From Takifugu bimaculatus (lineage: Eukaryota; Chordata; Actinopteri; Tetraodontiformes; Tetraodontidae), in the NCBI GenBank assembly GCA_004026145.2, contig CP034989.1, positions 5,151,749 through 5,215,748 on the forward strand: a stretch of DNA of 64,000 nt. Reading direction: 5' to 3'. Made by a program: the position numbers and the translations under genes. Of the stretch, positions 37,441 through 50,095 are shown in pieces. The notes below the pieces were generated by a model. It did no database searches. It saw only the letters and a program-made list of their open reading frames with translations, and was not told the origin of the DNA. Each line of letters starts with the position of its first letter. Positions within the stretch are counted from its first letter, which is position 1.

Positions 37441-39667
37441 ATTTGATATCTTTTACATTAAGAAATGAAACCCAAGTTGTGCCTTTAATCACCTGCAGTG
37501 CAACTTGCAAAAGCATTAAACAACCAGAGATTTGTGATGACCTAAAACACCCCTCTTTCAATCAGACGGGGAGCAGTGGTGGTAATCTGAGCTGTACCAC
37601 ATGCCAGTAGTTATTAGCTGCTGGCACACAGCATCATTCATCTGCTCAGACTCCAAACCTCCCAGGAGAGTCACTTCCCTCAGGGCAGCAGAACCTGTGG
37701 TGGGCACAGTCATCCTCAGATAACAGCAAGTGTGCTGCTGGAAGGTTGCGCCTCTTTGGCGTGACTGGCAGGAGCAGATGTCTGGTTAACTCCCTGCACT
37801 GAGCCAATAGTGCTTCATGTTAGCAGTCAGATCAGGCCACAAAAGAGGTGGCAGAACTACACACTGTTGAGTACAGTGAGAAATTTCATATTTACTCTCA
37901 GCAGGAATTTGTGTATCTTCTGCGGGATGTGGACTGTGTGTAGTCCAAAAGTGTAGCAGTGTTTTCCAACTTATAACTGCTATATTCTGTTTGGGAGCAT
38001 GGAGAGGGTGCTGGAGCCAATTCCAGCTGCATATGGGTGAAGGTAATGTGAGCATTTTGAAATTCGGTATCTTGCTCAAGAGTACCCAACTTCCCTACCG
38101 ACTGAGTTACATCTGCCCAATATATGTTAGCATTATTTTCCAATTCATAAGTTCTTATGTTCAGTTTTCAAGCTTGCAATAAATAAATTCCAGCTGGAAT
38201 GAATTTTATTTTCAGTGGTCTTCTCAAAATGCTAGACTTTTCTTTATTTTGCGAGTTTCATGCTACAACATACTTCTGGAGGGACACCGAAACACAGATA
38301 GAAGTTCACATGGATGAAAATAGATATAAATCAACATAAATCTGTCTGTTTTTTATCCACATGTAAAATGATTCTTGAAAAGCTTCACAAATGACAAAAA
38401 GAAAATGTATTTCTTTGAGGTGGTTGAAGCAAACATATTATTTTTGACACTTATATAACTGATACAGTAATTTGTAATTCAAGGATTACCAGGTATTTTC
38501 ACTCAGGTACTCTCTTAAAAGGTTTGTAAATCCAAAGTGTTGCCTCTCAAATAAAGAAGCCAGTAAATGCATTTGTAAACATCATGATTAACAGGGAAAA
38601 GTGACTCAATGATGATCACTGATGATTAAAATCTTCCGCTGGGTGGGACCAATTAGCGAAAGTGTCCAACTTAAGGAAGGATTTGTGAAGTAAAAGCTGA
38701 AACTGTCTAATAACAGTTTACACTCATTTTAAAGCCATTTATTAAAAATGACCCAGGGTAGTGAGCTCAATCCAGTTAGAATCAGTGTGAGTCAGTGACT
38801 AAACTGCTCATGTGTGGGTGAATCAGCATTGTGCTTTGACACACATAATAAAACCTCTTTTCTCTATTTCCCATCACATTGGACTGGAAAATATTTACAC
38901 CAAGATGAAGGCACAAATGAGCTTTATTTTTTTTCACAAGCTAAAATAATTCAGCATTTTCTCCCACTCATGTTTTGAATGGAATTATTATACTTGACAC
39001 CCACTGAGGATTTTCACCAGCAAGAGCTGATATTGCAGATGGTATTCTTTTTACAGATTCTGAGTCATATCAATACAGAAACAGACATTAGTATTAATAG
39101 AAAAAGACTTGCCTGACAGTTTAATGTAGATATTAATCAGTCATTTGTGTACTACTTTGGGTTATCAGTTTGTCCACAATGAACAGGCACAAACAGAAAA
39201 GGTTAGGTCAAATTTCTTACCACCCGCCAAAGATCCATCAACGAGGGCATCGAAATATATGATCCAAGATGAAAAGCAAATCCAATCATATGTATAGTAG
39301 CGCTCTTTACTCTGGTTTGTCACTAAAGCCATTTTCTTGAACATGGTAGCAGAATTTCACATTACACAACTGACAAACATATTAAAACATACTTATTTTG
39401 TATAAAATGGCACCTGTATTCATTGGTATTTGTAAGATTTTGGAAGAGAATTCTGAAAAGAACTAAAATTGCTTTCCATTAATACACCTAATCTGCTGTG
39501 TTGACCATCTGTGGTGATGTCAAAGTGTCTAAAACATCAACATCAATCCAGTGACATTGCAAGGTGACATTGCAGCACTAGTGGATCAGACATATGCAGT
39601 CGTCCTGTTCTGTCTACAATCCTGGGTCCAGCTGAGAATTACTAATAGAACGGATTCTGCCAGGCCA
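37441..39667. other. intron sequence, nothing recognised
   Basis: No coding or transposon features that I can support. Confidence 0.55.
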
Positions 39668-40064
39668 GTCAGCATGTTTACATGCACAGCGTAAATGACC
39701 TATGCTCGGAATTGGACTTTGTCGTCTTGTTGGAATTCAATTCGTTCCAGCTTACATGCAACGGAGAAAGTCAGATAACTGGTGGGAAGATGTCCTCTTC
39801 ATCACGTGTCTTTTCGGCAGGTTAATACGGCGCCTTTTCCGGTTGACATATTACATCACATAATAAACAACTGGATTCCGGTGGTAGACCAGTATATTAA
39901 AAACCGATGGATAATCATACAGCGTTTTTCATCTCATACATTATGTAAACTTTGGTTTAATCAGATTCAGAGGGCACTAAAAAAAGTTGGTTTATATGTA
40001 CTTCAGTTGTCAAGTTATGGAGAAGTGAGGCAAATAATTGGTTTATTGGAGTGTCATGTAAATG
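39668..40064. mobile_element. possible MITE with TTTACATG ends, adjoining the pogo MITE
   Basis: AGCATGTTTACATGCACAGC at the left and TGTCATGTAAATG at the right form weak inverted ends seen in many fish MITEs. The pogo MITE at 40067 begins immediately after. Superfamily undetermined. Confidence 0.4.
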
Positions 40065-40066
40065 TA

Positions 40067-40470
40067 CCGTATTTTCACGACCTTAAGGCGTGTTAAATGG
40101 TGCAGTCTCAGTTATGGGTGCTATTTCTGTATTTAACACATACATAAGGCGCACCAGATTATAGGGCACGGGCATGGTAAAACATACCAATACGCTAGCT
40201 TAAAACATGCACGCTTGCATGTATTTAGCAATGTACTCACGTTAGTCTTTGATCTACCCTCATCCACAAATCCATCAAAGTCCTCATCTTCTGTATCTGA
40301 AATGTACAAAATGAATCCAAAATGGCTTTTGCCAAAGCCGGCAAGCTGAAAAGCATTTACTGATTTTGGAACTCGGTGCACACATAAGGTGCACCGCATT
40401 ATAAGGTGCCCCGTCCATTTTGGAGAAAATTTAAGACTCTTAAGTGTGCCGTATAGTGGTGAAAATACGG
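40067..40470 (-). mobile_element. pogo/Tigger-type MITE with TA duplication
   Basis: The ends CCGTATTTTCACGACCTTAA and the inverse GGTGAAAATACGG are flanked by TA (40065-40066, 40471-40472). Inside is a minus-strand remnant SDTEDEDFDGFVDEGRSK, the acidic tail of a pogo-type transposase. The copy at 19.7-20.5 kb has the same tail. Repeated AAGGCGCACC/ATTATAAGG-type motifs near the ends are typical of this family. It is 404 bp, a deletion derivative. Confidence 0.88.
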
Positions 40471-40472
40471 TA

Positions 40473-43400
40473 GAGGCAGTGGGGTTGAAGGTTAGAATAC
40501 TTTGATTAAAGTCCACAAATCCACAAATCATTCTAAAGAAAACATGAAATCGAAGCATTAGAATGATAATCCCTGTTACTCTAATAGTATTGGGTCGTTA
40601 AAGACATCTCATGAAAGGACTACACATGAACACAGCAGCCTGTGACTGAAATCTGGTTTTCCCATATGCATAAGAAGCAAAATAACACCCAACCTTCTCA
40701 CACTATTAAAAATGAATCTGAGCTATCTTCTTTATTCATGGTCTGCTCACAGAGTCCTGCTCTGAAGGCTGTGTTCATGAAGAATTCAACTTCAATCCAG
40801 ATACTTCTTCAAATGAAAATCTGGAATAAAGCTTCCCGTGAAGGAGCGCCACACCTGCCTGTCTCAGCCATTAATTGTAATGAAGAGTCATTCTGGCAAT
40901 TAGTGAAAATAATTCTTTGAATGTAAAATTTAATGACACTGTCATTTCTTAACCTTGGTTTCTTAAATCTAGGCAATTATCCAGCTCTAAGCTTCCAACT
41001 GTAGCATTTATCATCAGCATCATGTGTGCGGGACTCAATTATATATTAAATGGATCAGTAACAAAATCAAATAGCTAGAAGTTAAGAATAAGCTACATGT
41101 TAGGAGATATTAAACAATAAGATCGATGTTGCATATGTCAATTAAATATATTAAAAGTACAAAACAAGATAGTTGAAGGTAAAACATGATCAAATGGAAA
41201 ACAATTACATGCTTTCTACAACAACAGCCACTGATAAGACCTGCGATAAAAGCAATAAAACACTGTGTTTAATCTGCCTTTATCCTGCTGAGAGGCTCAG
41301 TAACCAACCAGCCATTGCTAGTTTGTGACAACAGACTAGGCAACAAAAAGAGGGAACTTCAGCCTTCCTATTTGTCAGCCTCTGTGAAAAAATCATTTAA
41401 ATTCTAGAAAATGCTTAAAAAATGTCATATGATGTGAAAACAATCTCAAAAAGCAACACTTTCCTTTATTCCATGCACACGACGAATGATTCTAGGTAGG
41501 TTCCAAATGTGGGGATTGTTTTTTAATGTACGGTAGCAGTTAGAAACCAAATCTTGACAGTTTGTGTCACATTCGTGTCTGAATGAAGGGAGTTTGCAAG
41601 GAGCGGAGGATTATTCGGCACAATGCAGAGGCTACAAAATAAAAGTCAAATCCAGCAAGTTCCAGATCCCACAAGGAAAACAAGTGATGTAAGCACAGTT
41701 TATTAAGCTTTCCCCCGCAAAGGTAACTGATGTTTACATCAGCCTCACAACAGTAGAGATCACCTTCATTTCGCTGCTTAATCTTCTTCATAAGGTTGGT
41801 TCAATAACAGCCTCGTGGTGTTTTGCAGATTCCAAAACACCTTTCTCAGAGCAGTAGTCTATGTTGGTGTGCCCGAGGGCGGAGGCTGTTGCAATGACCT
41901 TGTGTATATTTAACTATTGTTTCCAGGCCAGAACCTCCTGAGAGGGTTCTCTTACCGACTGTAGTTAGATATCATTTTGGCAGAGGCTCCGATCTAATAT
42001 GTCAATATTGCTATCCAGGGAGACCCTCTGGAAAATGACTGGAAATTTTAGCATTGTTTCTTTGCAAGTCCGTGTTTTCTTAGCTACACGTTTGAGAAAT
42101 CAGGGCATTTCTGCTTTGGTCTAAGTCACAGAAATGAGGGAAAGGAGGATACAAACAGAAAACAGGAAACAGTTATTTATTAGGGATGATTTTCATTGGC
42201 TGCTGAGCGTTTGTTGAAGCAGGATCGTGTGTACGGTAGCTGTGACATAGTGTAATGAGATACTGTATATCCAGCTTTGGTCTCCACAGTCAGGTCAGGT
42301 GACATTCATTCCTATTTTTCAGATGTTTTATGAAAAAGCTTTAAAAGGGTTGTGTAGCACTTATAAGGTGTGTTAACCATTGGTAGATGCAGCTCATAAG
42401 TAATGCATGTTAACGCTGCAGACTCGTTCAGCATTCAGCTGGAGCTTCTTGGGGTTTTCAGTTCGAATCCTTTAAGTTAGGCCTCTCACTCAGTGTGGGT
42501 CTGTGTGTTCATCCTCTAAATGAGCTGCAGTTGCATGAAACCATGTCTACGCTTTAAAGTCTTGGCCTTTGATCCAGTGTAGATGATTAGCGAGCAGCGT
42601 TCGGGTCAGCGGTTGCTAAGGCGAAGGCAGTGGCACGCAAATGGAATCAGACCATCTTGCCAAATGGCAATATCCAGTTTATGAACATCATTAGGGACTA
42701 AAAAGCAAACACATTTTACAGCTGGTGAGCCTACAACCATCCCTATTATACAGGGTGCCACCTGCTGTAAATGAGATCGCTTTGAGGACGCGGTAATCAG
42801 ATCTCTGAACCCACAGCTGGCCTTTTGCCTGTGTGGTCTGGAAGGTTCTGTGGGTGCGGTGCTACCAAATGAGTGTTGATCTAAGCAGTGGGAAAATCAT
42901 CCCTTTAATTCCCTGGTTTGAAAGGCTGGGTAATTTATTAGATTATGCAGCCTTCAGTTGCCAAGTGACAGGATAACAAAGCATGAGGAGGAAGTGGTTG
43001 GATCATAAAACTTAATCCCTCTTAAGAATTTTCCAGAATATTGAGGTATTGGGCTACAAAAGGAAACATGTTTATCCCCCACCCCTTTATGTTGGCATCT
43101 GAATAGGTCATGAGGCCATCTAAGCAGATGCCGGAACCACCTCAACTTTTGTAATGGTGCCCGAGCCTTGATCTTTGACCTCCTGACGCCTGGACATACA
43201 AAACGGGTCAGACTGTAACATTTATTTTAGTTCAGCATCCTGTTCTGAAAGGCGGGCCATTAGCTTTAATATAGATCATACCAAACCACTTTTCCATCTC
43301 TTATTACGATGTGATGCTACTCATGTTCCTTCTAACCTTTCCAATTGGAACAGCAGCTCGGGAGGCTGAATCTCTGCTGCTGTTTACTTGGGCGCTTCAG

Positions 43401-44503
43401 TTTAGGCTAAACTCAGTGGTCTTTTGCAACTTCAGATTGTTATAGAAAAAAAGGAAAACGGGTGAAAACTTGATGGAGCCAAAAATATTTTAAACATTTA
43501 AACACCAACTGCAGTGGATTTTAGTTTTACTTGTGAAATTGAGAAACAGCCTGAATGAATCCCTCAGGTCAGTCATGAAGGGCTTGTCAACACCAACTCA
43601 AGTCTGCAAGGCTGCTTTTTTATTTGTAACTTTAATCTGCCTGGTGACAAAACTTTCGGTAAATTTGTTGTCCTTGGTCTTTGAGAGTGATTATTAATTA
43701 TTCAGCATTAAGCTCAATGTCGCGTCAGTTAGTAGGGCTGCCTAAAAGACATCAGGAATCACACTATTGGTGTGCACGCTCCTCACCTATGAATTACACA
43801 TCACCTATCTGTCTGTGCTGTTTTTGTACTGTGATGGATATTAAAGAACAAGACTCGTCTGCTCCTTGATCCATTATACCTCTGGCAATGCTCCTCATAG
43901 TCTTCAGTCTAACAGTCCTTCACTCTGACATCAATTTGGAAATGGAGCAATACGTCTTATCCAATTTAGCTAACAGCAAATCAATCCACACCCGAGTCCT
44001 CCAACTGAAAGCGCTGCTACTGTCACCTCTCAGACATATTAAACTGTAACACAACACAGTAATACAAATAATGACTAAACGGTTTTGCTGGGGTTTTTCC
44101 CCAAGCATGCACCTGCAGGAATCTACACAGCAAATCAGAAAGATGGCGTAACCCTTAACATGCATGTTCATGTGACCTGCTGTATTAACCCTTGTGATTA
44201 CCAGTAGAATGAGACAAACAGGAAGTGTTGTGATTGAACAAAAAGTGTTGTGATGGAACAGTCACACATGCATACATGCTTCAAAGTACTTCAGAGTCAA
44301 ATGCACATCTTGCTGACTGCTGTCCCAAGCACACTAAAGTTTTGGTATATCACATGTCATAACTGCTGTCTTTAATTGTTTTGGATTACTGGTGAAATTA
44401 GTGAATTTCTGACGTCGGTGTTTTCCGGGTGCAACTTTGTTGGTTATCTAACAGTGTTGTTTAATATTTTGTTCAAATGTCCTACAGTCCTGACAATATT
44501 GAA
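40473..44503. other. intron sequence, mostly unrecognised
   Basis: Mostly unique-looking. A stretch near 42395-42520 (GGTTTTCAGTTCGAATCCTT) has a B-box-like motif and may be an old SINE, but not securely. Confidence 0.5.
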
Positions 44504-44505
44504 TA

Positions 44506-45270
44506 CATCCATCAGCCATAACAGAATGACCACCCGCCCTATTGCTTCCTATTGATGCTATAAAACAAGGGTGCCTAAATAATGTCCCTGAGGGCTGTGG
44601 CTGAGCCAGATTTTGCTTCCTTTAGACATCCCTTTTGCCTGGGATTCGATGTTCCTTGGGTGAAGCGATTTCTGCCTGGTAGAACAGAAAACCCGGCTTG
44701 TCTGCGGCCCTTGAGGACTGGATTTGGGCATCCCGTCATGTACGGACTCCACTAGACCCCTGAAGCTGTGTTGTGGCATGCTGAACACCAAGACATCGTT
44801 AAAGGGCTGTATGCTGTGAAGTGGGGCTGCCATGGATCGGAATCGTTTGTCCGGGGCATCCCACAGATGCTCGATTCTATTAAGATCTGGGGAATTTCGA
44901 AGCCAAGTCAACATCTGAAACTTCTATTCCTCAAACCAATTGTGAACCAGGCCGCCCCATAGTGGCCTGTATATACTGATTCCTTTTGTTTCAGAACCAG
45001 CATTACCTTTAGCAATTTAAGCTACAGAAGCCATCGCCCCCCACATGCCCTTGACACTAGGAACACTCTAGAGGTGCTTTAAATCACAATTTGGTCCTTG
45101 TTAGGCTCAAATTCTTATGGTTAGCCATTATTTCCTGGATCTAACATGTAAGCTTTCAAGACAAAATGTTACAAATATGTCGTCTGATATATCTCAGACG
45201 CCATAACAATGAGATAACAACAGTCAATCCCCTCACCTGTCAGTGGTCACAATGTTATACCTGATCAGTG
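44506..45270 (-). mobile_element. second Tc1-like transposon, internally deleted, with a nested insertion
   Basis: Terminal repeats CATCCATCAGCCATAACAGA (44506 onward) and, reversed, CACTGATCAGGTATAACATT (ending 45270) are flanked by TA. They match the CACCGATCAGGCATAACATT-type ends of a common fish Tc1 family as I remember it. The minus strand from about 44920 to 44735 reads NSPDLNRIEHLWDAPDKRF and MPQHSFRGLVESV, the end of a DD34E transposase. The rest of the gene is deleted. A hairpin element interrupts it on the left. Confidence 0.82.
44571..44738. mobile_element. hairpin MITE nested in the Tc1-like element
   Basis: The arms GGGTGCCTAAATAATGTCCC and, at the right end, TGAGGACTGGATTTGGGCAT are roughly inverted. 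The right arm carries AGAACAGAAAACCCGGCTTG, the same core as the 29.6-kb hAT-type MITE (GACAGAAAACCCAGCTGGAT). It is more diverged and has an extra unrelated centre. No clean target duplication seen. Confidence 0.6.
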
Positions 45271-45374
45271 TAGGCATACATTATATAACCCTATAGCTGT
45301 GTATCGCAACCATGTTTTCATAACATTTTTAATAAACTGTTGCATAAAAATGAATATTGGATTTGTGGATTTGT

Positions 45375-45811
45375 TGTCGTGGTTCGTTTTCTGGGCAGGC
45401 ATCCGGGGGCAGGCCGATCTCCTAAGAGCGCTGAGCCTCCAGCACACCTGCAGCTGGTTACCTCCTAATCAGGCGCTTACTTAAGCTCTCCCCTCTTTGC
45501 CGCTGGTGCCGGATTGTTGCTTTTGTTCGCGCATCTAGCTCCAGCTCCAGCTCCCCGAGATCGCCCGTCCTTCGCCTCATTGTTCTCTAATTTTGTCGGT
45601 TTTTTCCTGTGCCTTGTCACCTTTTTCAGTTGTTTTTTTCCCGTCTTTTTTCCCCCATTTTAAACTGGTGATTTTTCGTTCGCTCTTTCAGTTGATACTT
45701 TTCCTGAGTTTTGTTGTTACTTTGTTTGATCTTCTTGGATATTGTGCCAATAAAGAACCTTTTGCTTGCACTCTGCGTCTGGGTCCTGGCCTGCCAAACC
45801 GTTCCGTAACA
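45375..45811 (+). mobile_element. solo LTR with 5-bp target-site duplication
   Basis: A 437-bp unit starts TGTCGTGG and ends CCGTAACA. It is flanked by exact TTTGT repeats (45370-45374 and 45812-45816). The polyadenylation signal CCAATAAAGAACC is at about 45749, followed by a U5 with GCGTCTGGGTCCTGGCCTGC, a pattern common in fish gypsy LTRs. Upstream is a T-rich block and a small (CCAGCT)n run. No internal coding region remains. A different family from the 24-kb LTR. Confidence 0.9.
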
Positions 45812-45816
45812 TTTGT

Positions 45817-48084
45817 CTTGGGATTCTGTAGTGATGTTGAGTTTGACAGGTCCAGCAAGCAGATATAGCAAATCACTTTTTAGACCTCTGTTTTTTTTCA
45901 TTAGAGTTGTCAGATTCATCTATGAAAATTTGAACTGTTGCAGAGTTTTAAGGTGATCACAACAGGAAAACTTTGCACCAAAGGAGACGGTCGAGGGTCT
46001 CGTGGTAAGACCGGCATCATGGTTGCCAAATCCTGCCGCTTCAGCCGACTCTGTAATAATTTCAAACTCCCACATAATTGAAAAGTGCGCTTGTGTGCTA
46101 GAAAGCAGGTAGTGAGACCGACAGAGGCACAAAGAAATCGAAGCCTGATGGATACCGTAGCAATACATCCAACCATGCATACTCAGTAAGCCCTCCTCAT
46201 TAATGATCCAAAAGAATGCCTGCCCTCTCTTTGATTGTGTGTTCTCATTGTATATTTTGTGTGGAATATTTTAATCACTTATAGTATATGATGAAATGAA
46301 GCAATAGAAATTTCATTTTGTGAGCAAATTTTCCCTGCAAACCAAATTTCTGCATTTTTGGTTGATTTCTAAAAGAATTAATCAACTCTTCCCAAACTTC
46401 CAAGTCATTTCAGTTGATTAATATCAGACAAACCAGATAGGGAGCAAATTTAGCATGTATTAATACAATCTAACCAAAGTCTCCTCCTAATCTCTGTTCA
46501 CATTACAAGCATTGCAGCCTACAGTTTTTTGAAGCTATTATACTGTAGGTCATCGAAGCAGTGGATTGTGCTGATTGGCAGCATGATTAACATGACTGGC
46601 AGCAGCTATGACTTTACCCAGCGGCGGGCTGTCACCACCCACACTCAGGTGAGCCATTTGCCCTGATTTCCTACCCACTGCCGCTGTTTACATGTCAGAC
46701 TCTGTTTACTCAGTAAGGCCTTCCTATTTGTTTACAATGCATTCCTAACATTTCTCAACCTTCTGCAGTATCAAAACCTTGTAGAGGTTCCTCATAAACT
46801 TGCACCTCTGGTTAGCCTGAGACCAAAGAGTGAATGCTGGGGCACCTTTTTAAGAGCGGTTTAGGAGACATGCGTGACCAGACCAGCCTATGCTGCAAAG
46901 AGGGCAGGTATTGTTTAAGTGCCACACAAACAACAAGCTAGCACGCAAAGGGTTACCGAGCAATGGGGATTTGTGGTCGAGCAGAGTCCTAAAATCAATC
47001 AGTTTCACAGACCTGCCGATTCTCAATGAAAACAGGCTGTGGTGATGAGCAATGATGTTACCATGACAACAGGCAGGCTGAGCGTGCAGCCTGGCTTTGG
47101 TGTCTTCAGGCGTGCAGCAGGCAGCACCCTAACGGTTTGGGTTTTTAACCTCCTAAGTGGAAGAAAGCAAGCTACGGTCCCAGATGGGATCATGGGAGGA
47201 TGGGCGGTTGTGGTGGCGAGCTTTGGGGGGGGAGGTGTAGAGAGGGAATACAAACTCAGGCATCATCTAAATCTCTGTCTCATAGCGCAGATGGAAATGA
47301 AAATGAAAAAGGTGGTGGGTGTTTTATTTTCCCCTTTTGTTTTTACTGTGTTGTTACCATCTCGATCCAGCAATGGCCAACTACAAAGACATGAGAGGGA
47401 CAAACAGATTAACACATAAGGAGAAACACCTTCAAACATATACAGGATACACAGAATCACAAACAGACAGGAACATTAAGCAGAAGCTCTCACCCTGGAC
47501 ACAGCATGCAGATTAAAGAGATCAGGTAGAGCAGCAGCAGCAACAGTGAGGGGGGGGCTTGGAGAATGACGACCGCTGGCACATCAACAACCAGATGAGC
47601 TGGTAAGGGGATCAATGAGACTTTTGTGCTTTTTTCCACTAAAGCTTGTGAAGGGCGCTAAAATGTCTGCTATTAGTAAAACAGTCATTTGTGTTGTCAT
47701 TGGTTCAATCCAGACCCTCTGCAGTCTCAATGCCAAAGTGTCCTTGAGAAGGATACTGAATGTGCATGATTTTATTCTAAGGGTTGTCTGGTGGTTCCTT
47801 CAGAGGTAGTCTCTGTCACAACTGTGTGAAAGGGAATGCTTTAATGCAAATTTATGAAGAAAAATGCTTGTGGTCAAAGATGATGAGACATGGATACAAA
47901 TCCATAGATGTTCGCAAACATCGCCTGCTTCAGGAACATTGGGACATATGGAGAGAATCCATACTAATGTGTGGAGAAAAAGTAAAGCCAGGAAAGGTCA
48001 GGTTTGAACTGAAGTTCGTGCAGTGTGTGGCAAGCTTCAGCCCCCAGTCGTCTCAGAATCAGAGTCAGTGACGTCTCTACTTAT
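45817..48084. other. intron sequence, nothing recognised
   Basis: The 126-codon ORF at 47039 has no recognisable features. No element ends found. Confidence 0.55.
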
Positions 48085-48338
48085 TCTCTCCTCTCCTCTC
48101 CTCTCCTCTCCTCTCCTCTCCTCTCCTCTCCTCTCCTCTCCTCTCCTCTCCTCTCCTCTCCTCTCCTCTCTCTCTACCCAGCCGACCATCAGCAGGAGGG
48201 TCCCCCTATATCATCCTGGTCCTGCTCAAGGTTTCTTCCTGTTAAAGGGGAGTTTTTCCTTGCCACTGTTGCTTGTTGGGGGTCAGGCCCCTGGGATTCT
48301 GTAGTGCCTAGAAACAATTTTGATTGTAACATACGCTA

Positions 48339-48392
<54 letters not shown>
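48085..48392 (+). mobile_element. 5'-truncated L2-type LINE copy (3' UTR only)
   Basis: It starts within the (CTCCT)n tract, then CCCAGCCGACCATCAGCAGG, the TTTCTTCCTGTTAAAGGGG block, and ends in AATAAAGATTGATTGATT with a GATT-repeat tail (48345-48392). The order matches 37143-37440. Typical 5' truncation of a LINE insertion. Confidence 0.88.
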
Positions 48393-49929
48393 ATCAAAGC
48401 TCAAAAGGGACACGAGAATAAATGAAAGATGTAAACTCAAAAGGGCATCAAATCAAAGGCAACCGCATCAACGCCCTTCTATATGTGAGGCGTCACGTAT
48501 CAAACTTGACAAATTCTCCTTTGAAATGAATCAAAGTCAGTGAATTCAGACTACACAAAGAAATATGATACTTCATTATTTCTAATCTGATTAAAGGATG
48601 TAATATACACTTTTAAACAATTATTTTTGTAATTAATCAAGTACTCTACATTGTCTAAAGGACTGGAAGGTGATCCTGGAGAGTAAGTTATAATGTTTTA
48701 TACAGGGATACTCCATCATTGTTTTACCAATAGAAAGATTGCATCGAGGGCACTTATTATTTTTTTCCCATTAGAGGGCACCCTTGATCTATATATATAC
48801 ACACCCTTATCATCTATTTTTGGAAAAGATGGAGCCATTTTTGTACCTAAAGTGCACCCTTGTGTGCATCATATGTTATGTATTGGGAGTTAGCTTATTA
48901 CATTAATCTTGTTAAATCCATTGAAAAAGTTTCTTGTTTTAGTCATAAAGAAGAGTAGGTTGAGTCAGGGTAAAGGCAACCTACAATGCAATTTGCATTA
49001 TTTTATCACCTTTACTAAATAAAAAGGGCATTCTATCTGTCATAATGACCCCCCCCCCTTCCCATCCCGCAAGAATTTGTTCTTGTTTCTTTAAGTGTTA
49101 TTCAAAGGGCATATTTTTCCACTTCTCCCTACTGGGCACCTTATCATGTTTCTGCCACCCAAAAGGAACAATTTAAAATTTTGCCCCTCATTTTTTATTA
49201 ATTTGTGATTACATGTGAGAATTCCATGGCATACACTGCCACCCTCTATGTGAGTTTGTGTTAGAACTAATTGCATTTTAATGCAAGTTCATGTTTAGAA
49301 TTGTGATTAATTTTTGCTTAACCGCTGCCCTCTGTCATATTCTGAAACTGCGAAAGTACTGATTAGAAACAAGTAAATACAAATACAACAAACCTTTAAC
49401 AATTATGGCATTTTCCCTTAAGTTTGCTTTAAAGTTCATGCACTTATTCCCAAGCAGCAGCCGACTGTAGCTGAATGAAGAGGAGGAATGATGTAACCAC
49501 AGCAGAAAAGAAACTCGGCTATTTTAGTAGCTCATTGGTATTACACGCTCTTTTTTTACTGATCTGTAATATGGCTTGCTGCCGGGAAGAGTGGTGGGTT
49601 TTTACGGCACTTCTATTCACTTAAATCAAGTGCTAGGGATTGGAGATGTGACCGTTTTGGCAACTTCTGCTCTGCTCATCTAAACGGGATGTCACAAACA
49701 GTTTATGGTTTATGGTTTATGGATTTGATTATGATATGTTTCATGTAAAAAAAAAAAAAAAAAGAAAGAACCAGCCTTTCTGTGTTTGCACAGGTTAGTA
49801 GTAAAAACCTGTATAGGCTGGGTTGCCAGGCAGCAAGAAGAGATTTTATGCTTCCCCTCTTCTTATCTCATCAATAAGCTGTATTCACTGGCTCCATCTG
49901 TATATTCGTGTCATTCGATTTTTTGGGGG

Positions 49930-50095
49930 GGCAGTGGCTTATACTGTAGCACCAAGTTTGCACATTCTCTGAGTGGGTACTCTCCGGGTACTCCAGCTTG
50001 AGCCCACAATTCAAAGATTTGTATTTAGGGGGTAAGGGAACTGGTGACTCTAAACTGACCTTAGGCGTTGAATTGTTGTTTGCCCGCTCCCCCAA
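49930..50095 (+). mobile_element. SINE of the same widespread fish family (partial)
   Basis: GGGCAGTGGCTTATACTGTA, TGGGTACTCTCCGGGTACTC and GGTGACTCTAAACTGACCTT correspond to the middle and end of the fish repeat whose head is at 34.2 kb. Diverged. Confidence 0.48.

Noticed and set aside
42430..42475. GGTTTTCAGTTCGAATCC as a tRNA T-arm/B box
   Set aside because: No matching acceptor stem or anticodon arm could be found; at most an old SINE.
47039..47419. 126-codon plus-strand ORF
   Set aside because: No conserved motif, Gly run from a poly-G tract; treated as chance.
48088..48174. Pyrimidine array as a possible CRISPR or regulatory repeat
   Set aside because: It is a simple CTCCT microsatellite without spacers and belongs to a LINE 3' UTR.
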